Source: a virus. From it: a stretch of DNA of 29,015 bases. The notes under the pieces were generated by a model that saw only the letters and a list, made by a program, of their open reading frames with translations, had not been told where the DNA came from and searched no databases. This document shows positions 1-12,500 of this stretch, one piece after another. Position 1 is the stretch's first letter, and the number at the start of each line of letters is the position of its first letter. Location: the IMG/VR virus record IMGVR_UViG_3300013372_002174, positions 1 to 29,015 of that record, one strand, 5' to 3'. Position numbers and translations under genes: made by a program.

Positions 1-229
1 CGCGCTGGGCTGCGTTTAGGTTTTGCTCGAGATTCTTGTCGTCGCTTGCAACCCCGCTGTCCGTCAGCAGAACCACCATCGCACTGGTTGAGCGGAGGGA
101 GCTTAATACCGATTGAACGACAAAGCTTGTATAGACCGCACAGGATGCGGCCATGGATAGTATCACGAATGTTGCCCATAAAAGGTTACTTCGATCGTCT
201 GCGCTTTTTGGTGGTCGGTTTTGGTGCAT
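1..229 (-). CDS. Membrane-anchored small protein, possible i-spanin (3' end beyond window)
   Basis: This is an open frame of 76 codons from ATG at 229-227 to the left edge, with no stop seen, so the protein is partial at its C terminus. The first 15 residues are polar (MHQNRPPKSADDRSN). A strongly hydrophobic segment follows at about residues 16-38 (LLWATFVILSMAASC then AVYTSFVV), then a polar stretch entering a Gln/Asn/Leu-rich region. This is the layout of a signal-anchor protein with its bulk outside the cytoplasm. It starts 44 bases inside the upstream holin-like gene in another frame and has a good Shine-Dalgarno sequence (AAGGA, 8 bases before ATG). A small membrane protein overlapping a holin gene is typical of the i-spanin (Rz-like) position in lysis cassettes, but no sequence family is recognised. 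A lipoprotein reading is less likely because the AASC motif is a poor lipobox and sits late. Existence of the gene is fairly likely; the spanin role is a guess from position. Confidence 0.55.
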   Translation of the reverse strand, partial: MHQNRPPKSADDRSNLLWATFVILSMAASCAVYTSFVVQSVLSSLRSTSAMVVLLTDSGVASDDKNLEQNLNAAQR

Positions 230-533
230 GTTTGATTTCCTTTTCGCCGCGCGCGCGGACGTATTTTATGAGGTACTCCATGATCTCTGGAGCAACTGCG
301 CCGGCGGCGCCTATCGAAGCATAAAGTGCACCCTTACTGGTGATATAATCCTGAGCAAGCAGTCCAACGATGGCTGCGGTTATCATAGCTGCAGCACCAC
401 GTCTGACGATCCACGCCAATGATAGCGGCTCGTCGCTCAAAAGAATTCTGGCGCACATGGCCGCACCTCCGAGAATGCCGGAGATAATTCCGTCTTTAGC
501 CAGTCCGGCCATATCAGGTTCAGCGGCGCTCAT
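186..533 (-). CDS. Holin-like small membrane protein
   Basis: The protein of about 115 residues has three hydrophobic segments at about residues 16-33, 48-66 and 70-92, separated by short charged turns. It ends in a very basic tail (KPTTKKRRRSK). Small size, two or three membrane spans and a cationic cytoplasmic tail are the usual features of phage holins, which permeabilise the inner membrane to end infection. The general pattern resembles LydA/class-III-type holins, though no diagnostic motif decides the family. GTG at 536 and ATG at 533 are adjacent in-frame starts; ATG is chosen as the stronger codon, and neither has a Shine-Dalgarno sequence. The gene begins inside the end of the giant gene (14-base overlap) and is itself overlapped by the next membrane-protein gene. 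This places lysis functions directly after the ejection cassette. It could instead be an unrelated small membrane protein. No endolysin is seen in the window. Confidence 0.65.
   Translation of the reverse strand: MSAAEPDMAGLAKDGIISGILGGAAMCARILLSDEPLSLAWIVRRGAAAMITAAIVGLLAQDYITSKGALYASIGAAGAVAPEIMEYLIKYVRARGEKEIKHAPKPTTKKRRRSK
238..242 (-). promoter_or_regulatory. Shine-Dalgarno site for the embedded left-end gene
   Basis: On the minus strand AAGGA lies 8 bases upstream of the ATG at 229-227, inside the coding region of the holin-like gene. It is the only start in the window with an obvious, well-spaced Shine-Dalgarno sequence, and it supports the ATG at 229 over the later ATG at 179 in another frame. 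Confidence 0.55.
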
Positions 534-3500
534 CACGTTCTAGGGTTGGCATCATTTCACGTCGCTTAAGCAGGAAAGCCAGCCTCTTGACGCCATTGGT
601 ACTGATTGACTCGCCTCCGTTTACATCCGCGCCGGTAATTTGCATGAGAGGTATGCCTTCCATAACCCTACGCCTGAACTGGATTTCTTCTTCCTTGGAG
701 CGAACTAGAGGGCTATGCACAAGCGTAGTGGTGAGGGGGTTGGTCATCCTTATCACATATGCTGCTGATGCAGCCGGGTCTAGGTGGGCCCTCGGGAAGA
801 ATAGCTTCACTAGGCCATCGACATGTGCCTTGTGCTCTATGCCTGCGGCGAGGGTGCCTGATGGATCGGGCCTATACATCAACGGCTGTATGTTCCTGTT
901 CATTGGATTAATGGAATTACCATAGGGCTGAAGTCCGGCGCCCTTGAGCTCAAACTTGTCGGCAACAATCATTGGCGTAGTTGAAGATCCAACTTGGTCT
1001 TGGTTTATCATTCCGCGCTCTATTAAAGCGAGGGTCACAGCCTTGTTTGATTCTCTGCTTGGCGCCATGGCGTCCCCGGCCATTCCAGACGGCATATTTT
1101 CACCGGCGAATTTCTCGTTAAGCTGAGGACCTATTAAACCCCTTTCGATATACTTAGCACGGATGGCTTCCTTGATCCTAGATAGGTCCATGTCACCAAA
1201 CACGCTTTCGTCAGTTCCCGTTGGGAAATGCCCGGCGAATTCTTTCATGATAGACGTAGGAGATATCGTTCCAAAGTCTACGTAAGCTCCAGCCGGTCCA
1301 AATTCCTTAAGGAACGTGCGGACCATCCAGTTGTTGCCCTTGTACTTGGATGACCGCAGATACCTTTCACGGAACGCCTCAAGCTGCCTAGGGCTAGCCT
1401 GAGTCTGGTCTATCTTTTCGATGACTTTGCCACTCGCGTCAGATAGCACCAGCCAGTTGCCATCAACATTGACAGAGGGGCGGTCAAATGAATCTAGCGA
1501 GTAGTTAAGCTTGAAGGCTTCTGTCGATCCGGGAACGGCGAGCTCTAAGGCGTATTGAGGCAGGCCATAGTTAGCTATGTAGCCCCATCCGGCAGAGTTC
1601 GAATTGGCACCAGCTGCCACAAATAGTCCAGCCTCAGAGCCGACTTTGGTGGTTATCTTGTCGGTGTTAGATTTATTGACCACCTTCTTGCCCTCATAAA
1701 CATGCACCCTGTTTGATATAGGGCCGTACAGGTTTATTGGGGCGCCAGTATAGGTGCCGACGCGTCCCCGATAAGCCATCATCCAGTCATCCGGGAAGGC
1801 CTTCTCTGCTTCACGACCAAGGGCCATAAGGGCTATTTTAAAGTGGTCAGCCAGCTTGCCCTCTTGACCTCCGTGGGTGAACACCTTGCCACCAGTAAGC
1901 TCACCAACGTGTTGAGCTACTTCAAGCGTGGCCAGCCTGTGGAAGAATCCAGAGTGAGGCCCTTCTGGCCCGTTGACTGACTTTCCGGTATTCTTTTCCC
2001 AAGCCAAGATGGCTCCACTAACATACATGGTCATATCTTTAGGCATGCCCGCATCCCTGAGTGAGAGCAGGTGGCCTTGTGATCCGCCAATCCTAAGCCA
2101 GCCTGCAGGCGTGGATATGCCTCCGCCGCGCTGAATCTGGTAAGTGGCATCCATGATTCCCATGCCGTGCTGGCCATGGTTCATTGAATCCAGCACATTC
2201 ATTATCAGCTGGCTGGTTTTGTAGGCGCCATCTTCGGCAAACGGCATGACATCAGGGAAGACAGTTATGTCCTCTACTCCATCCGGCATGGATACATGGC
2301 CGCTCTTATTTGGGCTAAAGGTTTCCTTAACCACCTTCCTCATGGCGGCTATCTCGTCGGCCTTCCTGTTGGCGGCTTCCAAGAACTTAGGGCCACCAGA
2401 CATAGCTGAATAGATCTCCACCACGTTTTTAGCAAAGTCGCCGGCCGCGCTTCCATTGTGCCTGTGGTATGGAGCGGTGTATACGTGTATGGCGCTATTG
2501 GCTACGCCCATTTTCTTTAAAGCCATAGCATAAGCCACAAATTGCTCCTTGGTATCAAACGTCCTGAAGGTGACATTACCAGCTGTGCCAAGGCCAAGTT
2601 GGCCGACAGGATTTACCCTTACCCATACCTGACCAAAGTCACCTTTAACTTCTGGGCAATTTGCAAGCGTGTCGCCTACTTCCTGAGGTGTAGTATCAAC
2701 ATCTAATGCGACTATGGTTGCCTTAAACCTGCTAGCTAAGGCGTTCTGGCTTTCATGCAGAACGTTGGAGAAGCTTTTTGCGGCCTCGGAGTGAGGCCTT
2801 GCCTGTGCTGGCCTGCGCTTAAGCTCGTCAAGTATGATCAAGACCGACTTGCCGATGTATGACTTACTGTCCGCGTAATCCTTTCGGATGCGCTCAATAG
2901 TCCTATCAACCAAGCTTTCGTAATCTACGGCGCCGGTTCCATCTATGTGGCCGCCAAGCTCTGTCGCCAGCTTCTCATCCTTGATCATAGACCGGACAAC
3001 GTGAGTGGCAATTAGGTCTCCTATCTTTGAGCTATTGCGCCCAATACTAACCAGCTCGCTTACAAACCTATGCATTTCTCCGGTAGCCCCAGCAGCCTCA
3101 AGCATATCGAGCTCCTTCTTCAGGGCGTCTAGGCCTTGGTTTCGCATAGCCTCTACGCCTCGATTAATAATGGCAGCCGTCATCTCGAGCTGCTTTTTTG
3201 CAATCGAAGCCACGCCATCAATGGTCCGCATGTCTCTGAGCAGTTTTTCTTTCATTTGCTCAGCCCTTGGGTTGCGCATTGATAGGTCCGCATGCTCAGC
3301 GTTCGTTATGTTTTCGATCATGCGCTGCTTCATCTTTTCGTACACAGCATTCTCTACGTTTTCAGGCGAGAAATACGGGTAGCTGCGGATGGTGTCTATA
3401 AGCTCATGATCAAAGTCATAGACGAACACCTCGGTAGGAGATACCTGACCATTAGTCATGCGAGATATGGATTCGCGAATGCGGTCAGGAACCTTTGCCG

Positions 3501-6500
3501 TACGACCAGTCCTCCTTAGTAAGGCCGGGACAGCTTCATGCATCATCGAGCGCTGGAAGATGTCAGTCTGATCTAAGAACAACCTAGAGGACAGGATATC
3601 AAAATCTTTGGTGCCAGTTGATATTCCTCCGGTGCCGGTACCGATAATGGTAGATAGCTGCTCTGCCGCCTTCCTGCTTGAGTCATTGGCAAGAGCTAGG
3701 AGGTCCTTGTATTCCTTATTGAGTTTAGTCAGCTCAGAAGACCTGCCAAAAGCCTCTTGCTCAGCAAGGGTGACGGGAAGGAACATGTCCGGGTCGCTAT
3801 ACGGAACTATCTTATCAACCTTCTGGAATATGTCTGACTGAATTTCCTCGAGCAGCGATATAGGTTCGCGCCTAAACGCGAGTGGCAGGTCTCCATTAGG
3901 ATCAATGCCGGTAAGCGTAGCAAAGCCGTCTATGCCCAAGGCTGAGGTCATCATGCCCCATCCAGTCCTTGAGTGGCCAAGCTCATAGGCTCCGCCACCA
4001 CCAGACATCGACGAGCTGCCGGGCATAGCCTTTTCAAAGTGCGTCCCGTGGTTCCTATTGTCGTCATGTGCCATCCTCTTGCTAGTTGCGAGCCTGACCG
4101 CAGCCACCCGCTGTATAGTCTGTTGCAGGGCGATCTCGGAGGTGTACTTTTGCTTTTCAGCGTCAAGCTCTGGGCCCGGGGTCATCCTGCTTATCTTTTC
4201 CTTACGAGCCTTTAGGTTGTCGCGAACCTCTTTGAGGTAAGCGGTTATGTCGGACAAGCCATCTTTGTCTGCGTACCTGACGATTGCTTGGTGGTGCGCC
4301 TGATAAGGCGAAGCTATGTAAGTGGTGTACGGGAAGCTTCCGTAATAATGCATGGACTGACCTAACGAGTCTTCCATGTCAGAGCCCCATCCAAACCCGA
4401 TGGCCTTGCCAGCTTCCAGAGTTGTAGCTAGCGCATTGGTTGGCCTCGTTGCCGCGTGGGGCATGTTAGGGCTTACTAAGGACGAGATGTATGGCCCTAT
4501 TTCATCAGCTACAGGACCAAGTATAGCCCTAATTGCAGCGTCGGAGGCGAGCGCCTTGATCCTGTCATTAACCGCATGACGCGATTGCTCGAGCTGCCTG
4601 AAGTCGTACGAAGCAAACGGCTCCCCTTCCTTGGCCACTATTTCCGCAAGCTTGCCATGAATAGTGTCAGACAGAGAGACTGAATCTATCCTGTCAGCCC
4701 GGAAGACTCCGATCTTCTCTGCGAACGACCTGAGATGCCCTTCAATAAAGCCAACCATTTCAACCAGCTTGGCCTTAGTTGCCTCATCGGCTCCCTCACT
4801 AGAAACCTTTTCGTACAGCGTGGTTAATTCCAGACGCTTAGATAGCAGCGCATCGACGGCCATCAACTGGTTCGCCCTGCTCTGAAGCCTTGAGTCGTGT
4901 ATGAATGGAGGTACGAAGGTGTTATTGCCAAGGGGCTTGACGCTCTCCTCTGGGTTGAACCCAAGCGCTGAAGCCTGTTGTGCAGCATGCATTAGGTACA
5001 TGGCCGGCTCCGACCTGCGCATGGTCGGATATACTGCGGCCATAAATTCAGCCATGTCCTGCCTGCTAAACTTGGCGGCCGGGTTGTTTGCAAGCAGGTG
5101 CCCAAGGCCAGTCTGCCTTATCTCGGCCTTTGATACGCCATTCTTGGTCAGCAGGCTGAACCATTCCGTACCATTGAGGTACTGGAAGTCCCTATTGTTG
5201 CCCGGCAGGCCACGGATGATGGCGTTCATCGCCCTTGATCCAAAGTTCATAACGCCTTGAGGCAGGCCGAAGTTCACCTTCTGCCTTACCATGTCTTCGA
5301 GCTCAGGGATTGAGCTGCCAGTAATCTGCTCAAGCTTTACAGCAGGAGTGTCAAACTCTAGATGGAAATTACGGCCCAAAGCTTTTCCGACCTGTCGAGC
5401 TTGCTGGACGTCCATAGCCACATCCAAATCACCCACGCGGTACTTGCCTGTTCCCTCTAGCTCGCCCGAGAAACCAACAGACGGCTGCAGTCGCTCAATC
5501 TCTCTGACCTTAGCTTCCGCGAAGAACTTGCTTCCCTTACCTTCGTCTGGCCTCTCAACGACCCTGAAATCTCCGCCGGCAAGCGATCTAAGCACAGATG
5601 CCTCAGTCATACTTGACGCTAGCTTATTTGAGAAAGCAATTGCCTGCGCCTCAGTTTTAAAAGCGATAGCCTTTTTCCCGATTTGCAATCCTCCCTCAAG
5701 CCCAAATGAGCTTGGGTGATTCATTTCCACAATGTATGCGCGGAAATTATCATCCTTCATGAAGTTGGTGCGCTTCCATATTTTAATACCATGAGCAGCC
5801 TTGGCGTCCCACGAATGGGCTAGCAGGTCTTTTCTGCCCGGGAACATCTGGGATATTGCTAGACCAGTGTCTCCGTTCATTGAAAGAGTCCTTTCAGTGT
5901 CCGGCAGGAAGTAGCCACTTTCTCCGCTTATTATTTTGTGCGCGGCAAGATATACGTCATCCATCAAGTGCGGATCAACTGACAAGCCCATCTGCACATT
6001 GTCCTCAAGTCCGGCCAATATGCCTTTAGTGTAGGCTCCAGACTGACGGCTTGGGACTATGCCAAAGTCACCATCCATCTGGCTCATGGTGAATATGCCT
6101 CGGGCTTTCGCATCTCCCTTAAATATTTCTTCGTGTCCAACGTTAAGCCTATGCTTTCTCTCCCTAGTAGCCGACTCAACGAAGGCGCCACCAAGGGTTG
6201 GCTCAACATGCATAGCCATAAGTATAGCGGCTAGGTTTTCAGTTGTAGTTCCGGCCGGAAGAATGAATGACGTGTACGAGCTTGGCCCATTTATGTCATT
6301 CATGGTGGCAGCGTGGAAAGCCCTGCGCTCAATTGGGATACGCGTGTCCAATAGGAAGGCCTTAAATTGATCCCTTTCCATCGCCCCTAGGTTGTGCCCG
6401 GGTATTCCTTCTAGCACTGGCTGCATCGGGTCTATTTTCCCGCGAGTGTGGTGCATGCCTCGAATATCGCGCACAGCGCTGTCGATTATAGCCTGCATCA

Positions 6501-9500
6501 TCATCGGGTCCTTTTGCGAGAAAGCGGAAGCAAGTGGGTGCTTCATCATGCCAAGGAAGTCAGAGGTCGTAGCCTGAGACTGCATGTTGCCCGGTATCAG
6601 CAGCCCTGAGTTCGGGTCATATCCAACGCCTTCGGAAAGGCTGAATCCATAACCAGCCCTTACAGCACCCCTGACCTGATAGTCTTGCTTATAGCCAAGA
6701 TGGTCGCCGGTAAGGTTGATCATGATACGCCCATCAGGAAGGCGCTTCCATGCGTAGCCCTTCTTGGGAGCAAACTCTCCAGCCCTGTGGGGGTCTGATA
6801 TGTAGCCAGTTCCGTAATTAGAAGCAGGAGGGGGCTGAGTGAATCCCCTGAGCCTAGACGCCTCCATGGTGAGCATGGTAGGCTGTTTCTTTTTATCGTT
6901 TCCGTATGCTTGGAATGTGGTCTTGCTGATAGACCTCATTCCCCTGCCGTGGAATTGAGCAGAGGCCTCCAGTACGCCCTCCGCAGAGTTAAAACCGCCA
7001 ATCTGGGATACGCCTAGTCCGCCGTAAGAAAGCTGCTGGCCGGCTGGAGCTATCTCAATGGTCTTAGCTCCATCCTTTTGGGCTCGTCCGATAATTGACT
7101 CCTGAACGAATCCGCGAATCACGCTAGCAGGGATCGCGCTTCGTCCTTGGTTGCCGAACTGTATCTGTACGTTGCCAGACTCCATCACAGGCTCCCTCTC
7201 GATTAGATCAATAGGGTCCTCGGACATGAACATGGCTCCAACCGCGCCAAGGCCACCATCGTAAGGCTTGGCCCGGAGAGGCTCATAATTAGTTCGCATG
7301 TATCTGCCCGGCTCCAAGTCGTCAGCTCCTACACCCTCGTAAGCTGCGTCATCGGCCCACCTTCTAGCTTCTCGAACATCCGGCTCTAAGATCGAAGTAT
7401 CCATTCTCATAGGCTCAATGCTGCTATGATCCGTGAGCCTAAAGACGCCACGCATGCTTCCTCCATGAAGGGAGGAGTCTATCACAAACCCCTTCGTGTC
7501 GTTATCTGAGTGCGGAAGCGTATATTTACCGGTAGTCGCGTTTCGGGAAATTATTGGAGTAGCTCCATCAATTTCTGATAGACCTTTAAGGGCCTTGACC
7601 ATGACTTCTTGGTACGCGCTAGCATCGATCCAGTTGTTAGTGGTAGCTAATGCCTTCTTGAGGGAAAGGGGACTAAGCCTGTCTTTAGCTGCTGCCCAGT
7701 TAAGGTCATAATCACCCCTTCCTCCAAGAAGGGTATTTGTGTCCGGGTTAATGCCAAGCACGTCATGTATGAACGTGTTCGCATCCATGCGGTCAATTAC
7801 GTCCCTTTTAGCTATAGTACCGACGGCGGCTTCTATGGCGAGCAACTCAGCCTTATTGAAGTTTACCCCAGTCTTGCGAAGCGACCTGATGGTTCGCTGC
7901 GTCTCAGCTAGTCCGGTTAGCGTGGCAAACTGCTTTATGGCATCAATGCTCATGCTGTTAAGCATGCTTCCCTGCGACATCCGAACCATGGATTGGAAGT
8001 CGTAATTGTCAGACTCCGTAGCCACTCCACCTATCACCTTGGCTAGAACTTCCATGGACATGGGTGAAGACATGTCGCCAAATGAGTTCATGAACGGCCT
8101 GCGCATGTGCGCTACGCTCATGACTGCCATCGCTGCACTCATCGAGGAGATTAAGGACAACTTTTGGGAGTCACTTACTTCGGGCGCTTTTTCCGCAACG
8201 TGCCAATGGTACCTAGATTTGTCTGCCTTAAGCCACATCCTCAGCTTCTTTGAGAGGGCCGTGTTCCTTGGCAGGTGGGTTGCTTCTAGTAGCTGCGCGG
8301 CAGCAAGCAAAGGGATGGTGCCATCTAACGTGTGGGCTATGTTGCGGATAAATCCGTTCTTATAGTACTCCTTATGGATTAACGTCGGGAGCGAGTCCTT
8401 GCTATCAAATGATCTGCTTACAACGTACCTAATCAATCCGGGGTCGGTGACAACCTCTCTATCGACAGAGAAGCGAGTTCCGGCTTCGGCTGCAAAGTCT
8501 CCAAGTATCCTAGCGATACGAGGTATGCGCATTTGCAGCATCTTTTGCTCATAATCGGCGCTGGTGTAATCAAGGTTTACTACACGCTCGGCGCCCTCGT
8601 CGTCCGCTTCTCGTACAAACTCAGCGAGCAAGTTGTGTCCGGTTGCGCTAGTCCTCGCCACCACCCTAAGGGGCTCTGAGGCTATGGCCTTTTGCTTTTT
8701 ACTGGCGGTGGTGCTTGTGAGCCCATTGAGAAGGCTAGCCGTGTGCGGCTCCATCGTAGAGCCGAGTGCCTCATACGCGGAGGTGACGACCAAAGCTCCC
8801 TCCCTAGTGTAGTGCCGTACCAAGGCCGCCTGAGACTGAGGCTTATAGCCTCCCGCGTCACGTCGGTCTGTGGCCGGGATAGAATCCCAGCTTCCTTGAT
8901 CGATGCCCGTAACATTACCAAGGCCGATATTGTATGCCTGCTGGTCGATGGTTTCTGCCATGCGCAAGAAGCCAAGAGCCTTGGCCGATTGCTCGCCTAT
9001 GTTTGGCTCGGTTAGGATTCTTAGCGTATCAGGGTTGGCTAGCATTAGCTCCCGCATAGAAGCGCCCCTGATCCTGCTGCTGCCGGCCAAAATTTGGATG
9101 CGCCTATCAAGCCCTTCTTCTCCGTCCATGGAGCTGATGTACTTAAGCAGGTCATTGGCCCTGATTATCAATGCGCGCTGCGCAAATTGGGCATGCCTAA
9201 TGTAGGCTGGCACCTCAGAGTCATAATCCGCGTTGGGGATTTTTGACTCATACAAGGACGTACTCAGGGAGGCTTCTGCTTTATTCATGCCACCTTCCGC
9301 CGACCTTAAACCTATCGCTATCTGTTCGTCTCCGTTAGTAATGTTGACTGTGTCAGGCACATCTGAGCTGGGCCCAAAGGTTATGCTCCTGTGCATATTC
9401 CTCAAAACCTTGTCGGGCTTGTAAGCAGTGTCGCTTAATGCCGGTACTGCCGGATGGACGCTGGTGCCAGCCATTACCGACTGTAGTCCATAGGCCCTAG

Positions 9501-12500
9501 CCGAAGCTGCAAAAGCTTCAGACGCTCCACCTACCAACCCATGCAAGACAGAGCCAGAGGAGCCTTCACTCATGAAGGGTGATCCGATTCCTCTCCTAAC
9601 TAGGGTTTCATTGACAGTAACGCCGTCATAGAACGACCTCTTGCCCTGACTCATCATCTGGAACTCGCGCGAGCTTAGCTCAATACGCTTTTGTCCATCT
9701 TCGCCAACCCGAGATACCACGACATCCTTAAGGCCGGCGGTCAGCGCTTCGGAATAAAATGCAGCCAACATCTCTTGGAACCTTTGAGTATGACTGGAGC
9801 CGGCGATAACTTCTCCAGTATCCCTGATAGATTTCTCCATCTTCTGCGCTAGCTTTTCAGCGAAGGGAGTAAGCTCTACGAGTAGACGCTCAAGTCTAGA
9901 TGCGAACCTGTAATAGGCGCTTGCTGGGGTTATGAAGTCCGAACTATTTCCGCGCCTCGCTTGGCCCATTGCATCAATACTTGTTTCAACACGGATATTC
10001 ATACGAGCTACATCATCTCTATCAGTGTATCCACCTCGATCAGTGTGCTCCGGGAACCTATCAGCCAGCGCGTTAGCTATGCGCTTAGCTAGGTCTTTGC
10101 CGGCCTGACCTCCAACAAATCGCTGTATGTACTCATTAGCATTCCAGTTAAATTGTATGGTTTCCACGATCGCTTCCATCAAGAAGAACCTTCCAGCTCC
10201 TGCCTCTGTGGTGCTATCAACTTTAAGCAACGATCTGAGCGGAATTGCGCGATCAGAGTTACTGTTTCCTCCGCTTAACGACTCATTGATGAACGCCCTC
10301 ATGCACGGGGCGTAGTAGTTAGGAGCGTCCGGGTTCATCGCTGCCCTATAAAGCTTCCTAAACTGCTCCGCGCTATCGACGCCTGACATTATGTCCCTCA
10401 TGATGGCCGGTATGGTGTTGCCCCTTCCGGATACATCTAGGAGCGGCACGTCATGTATCATGGCGATCATGTCGGCCAGCTCTCCTCGCGTAAACTTAAC
10501 GCCCTTAAAGTTCTTTTCGATGTGGTCCAAGTGGGCCACGTTAATGTCCTCGTACGAAAGGCCGGCAGCCCTGAAGGTCTCGACGATCTTGTGGGACTCA
10601 ACCACTTCCGGTATCTCAGCCTTGTAGATGGCGTTGAGCGCGCGGCTGCTCATTCCGATATGCTCCTCGATGACATGCTTGGCGCCCATCGCAGCAGCGA
10701 TGTCCGAGATAGTCACAGTCTTGCCTCCGTCCCTGCTTATGCCGCCAAGGAAACCCATGTCTCCGCTTTGGTACATCTGGGTCGGGATGAAGCTCTTATC
10801 CACAAGCAGCTTGCCGAACTTTATTACATCCTCTGAGTCAGCGTCCTTGGCATTTCCAAATAGATCAGTCCTTTGCTCCTCGGTAAGATTTCTGCGCGCA
10901 GCGGATTCATCGTGCTTAGCCCTGATGACTTGCTCCTGATTGGCCGCTAGGTTTCTAACGTCTCCACCGAATTGACCCAACAAGGGAGAGCCTTCAAGGA
11001 ATCCAGTCTCGCTAATGTATACGGGAAGGCCGTCATCACCAATGTGCCAGCCCCTAGAAGTGTACATGAGCTTGCCTAGGTGCATGAGCTCGGCGTTGGC
11101 CTTATGGACGTAGTGACCAAGCAGGCTTGCCCTAGCCAGCATTCGCATACCGCCGGCGAATAGATTGTTCGCGGACTCTCCAAACGGGCTGACGTTCATT
11201 TTCTCCGCGCCCACACTTCCCCCGATCATGTTTAGCTTAGGAGGGTTGCGGAATATGCGACTAGCATTCTGCCCAAGGTTTTCCCCATTGTTGCTAGCCA
11301 GCCTAGCTAGGCGCTCGTAAGTATTCTCGGCCACCTTGCGAGGGGAAGCTGCCAGCTCAGACTCAGACATCCTAGACCTGTCTGCGGTCACATTAGACAT
11401 TATCTCGTCCGGGTCGGTGCCGTAGTACACGCCCTGCAAGAGCCTCATGTATGTGTTGGCAGCCTTAAACCCCCACGGGGCTTTTATGGCATCTGCCTCG
11501 TCGATTATAGAACCAACTGTAAGTGAAGCTCCAAGGCTTACCTCGGATGACATCCTAATCAGGGTCGGGTCGTATGACTGAAGGGCATTCACCGAGGCTG
11601 GCCACCTCGAGCCGACAGAAATGCGATCAAAGTCTGCCTTACTTAGAGATACGGAAACGGCGGCCCTCTGCGCTGCCACAAAGTCTCCCCCCTTTATAGA
11701 CTGAGCGAGAAGCTTGGCTTCTTCTATGTTCCTCTCAGCCGTCTTAATGATGTTTTCGAAATAAGAGACGGCATCGGCTATCATTACTCCATCATTCAGG
11801 CCGGCTAGCACCTTAATCATGGTGGACTCAGCCTTCAACCTGCTCGACGTGTAGTAAGCTATAGTGCGAGGTATGAACTCAGATATGAGAGCGTGGGCCA
11901 CCGGCGCGTTTAGTATCTTTTGGATCTCCTTGGTCGCAGTGGCGTCATCAGGCTGAATGATCTCCAGCTTGCCTGACGCGTCTCTGACATGGCTTACCAG
12001 CTTGGCGGAGTTGCGATGATAGGTTCGCATGACCGCGACGATGTGCTCATCTAGGCCAGTCCCGGGAGCTAGCTGCTTCTCAGGTGAGTCCAGTATTCCC
12101 ATTGGTTCCGGTCCGCCCAGCAAGATAGGAAGGTTGGGCACCGAAGCCGCGTAGGCTCCGGCTGCTAGAGCCATCCGGTCTGGATAGCCGGAGCCGGAGG
12201 TGGCAAAATTAGCAACGTCGCTAGCGATATAAATATGCCCAGCGTGGTAAAACTTTTCAGCTTCTTGAATGGCATGCTGTATCTCATGGAGAAGCAGGCC
12301 GCGAACGTACTCAACGTTAGCATCATGCCCCATGAAGGATTGATAGTCTATATCCACGCCGCCGGTTCGCTTCCTTAGCCTGTCTCCAAGCGCCGACACA
12401 AGCATAGCTTGCGGAGATATCCTGAAGACGTTTTCCAGCGGGCTATACGACGCCTCGCACGTTGATCCATTTGGAGTCAGCTCAAACCTTGTGTGCTCAA

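Noticed and set aside
1-179. Open frame from ATG 179 (MGNIRDTIHGR...) to the left edge
   Set aside because: It is rich in Cys/Arg/Lys without a membrane segment and lacks a Shine-Dalgarno sequence. The overlapping frame from 229 has a good AAGGA and a clear signal anchor, so it is preferred.
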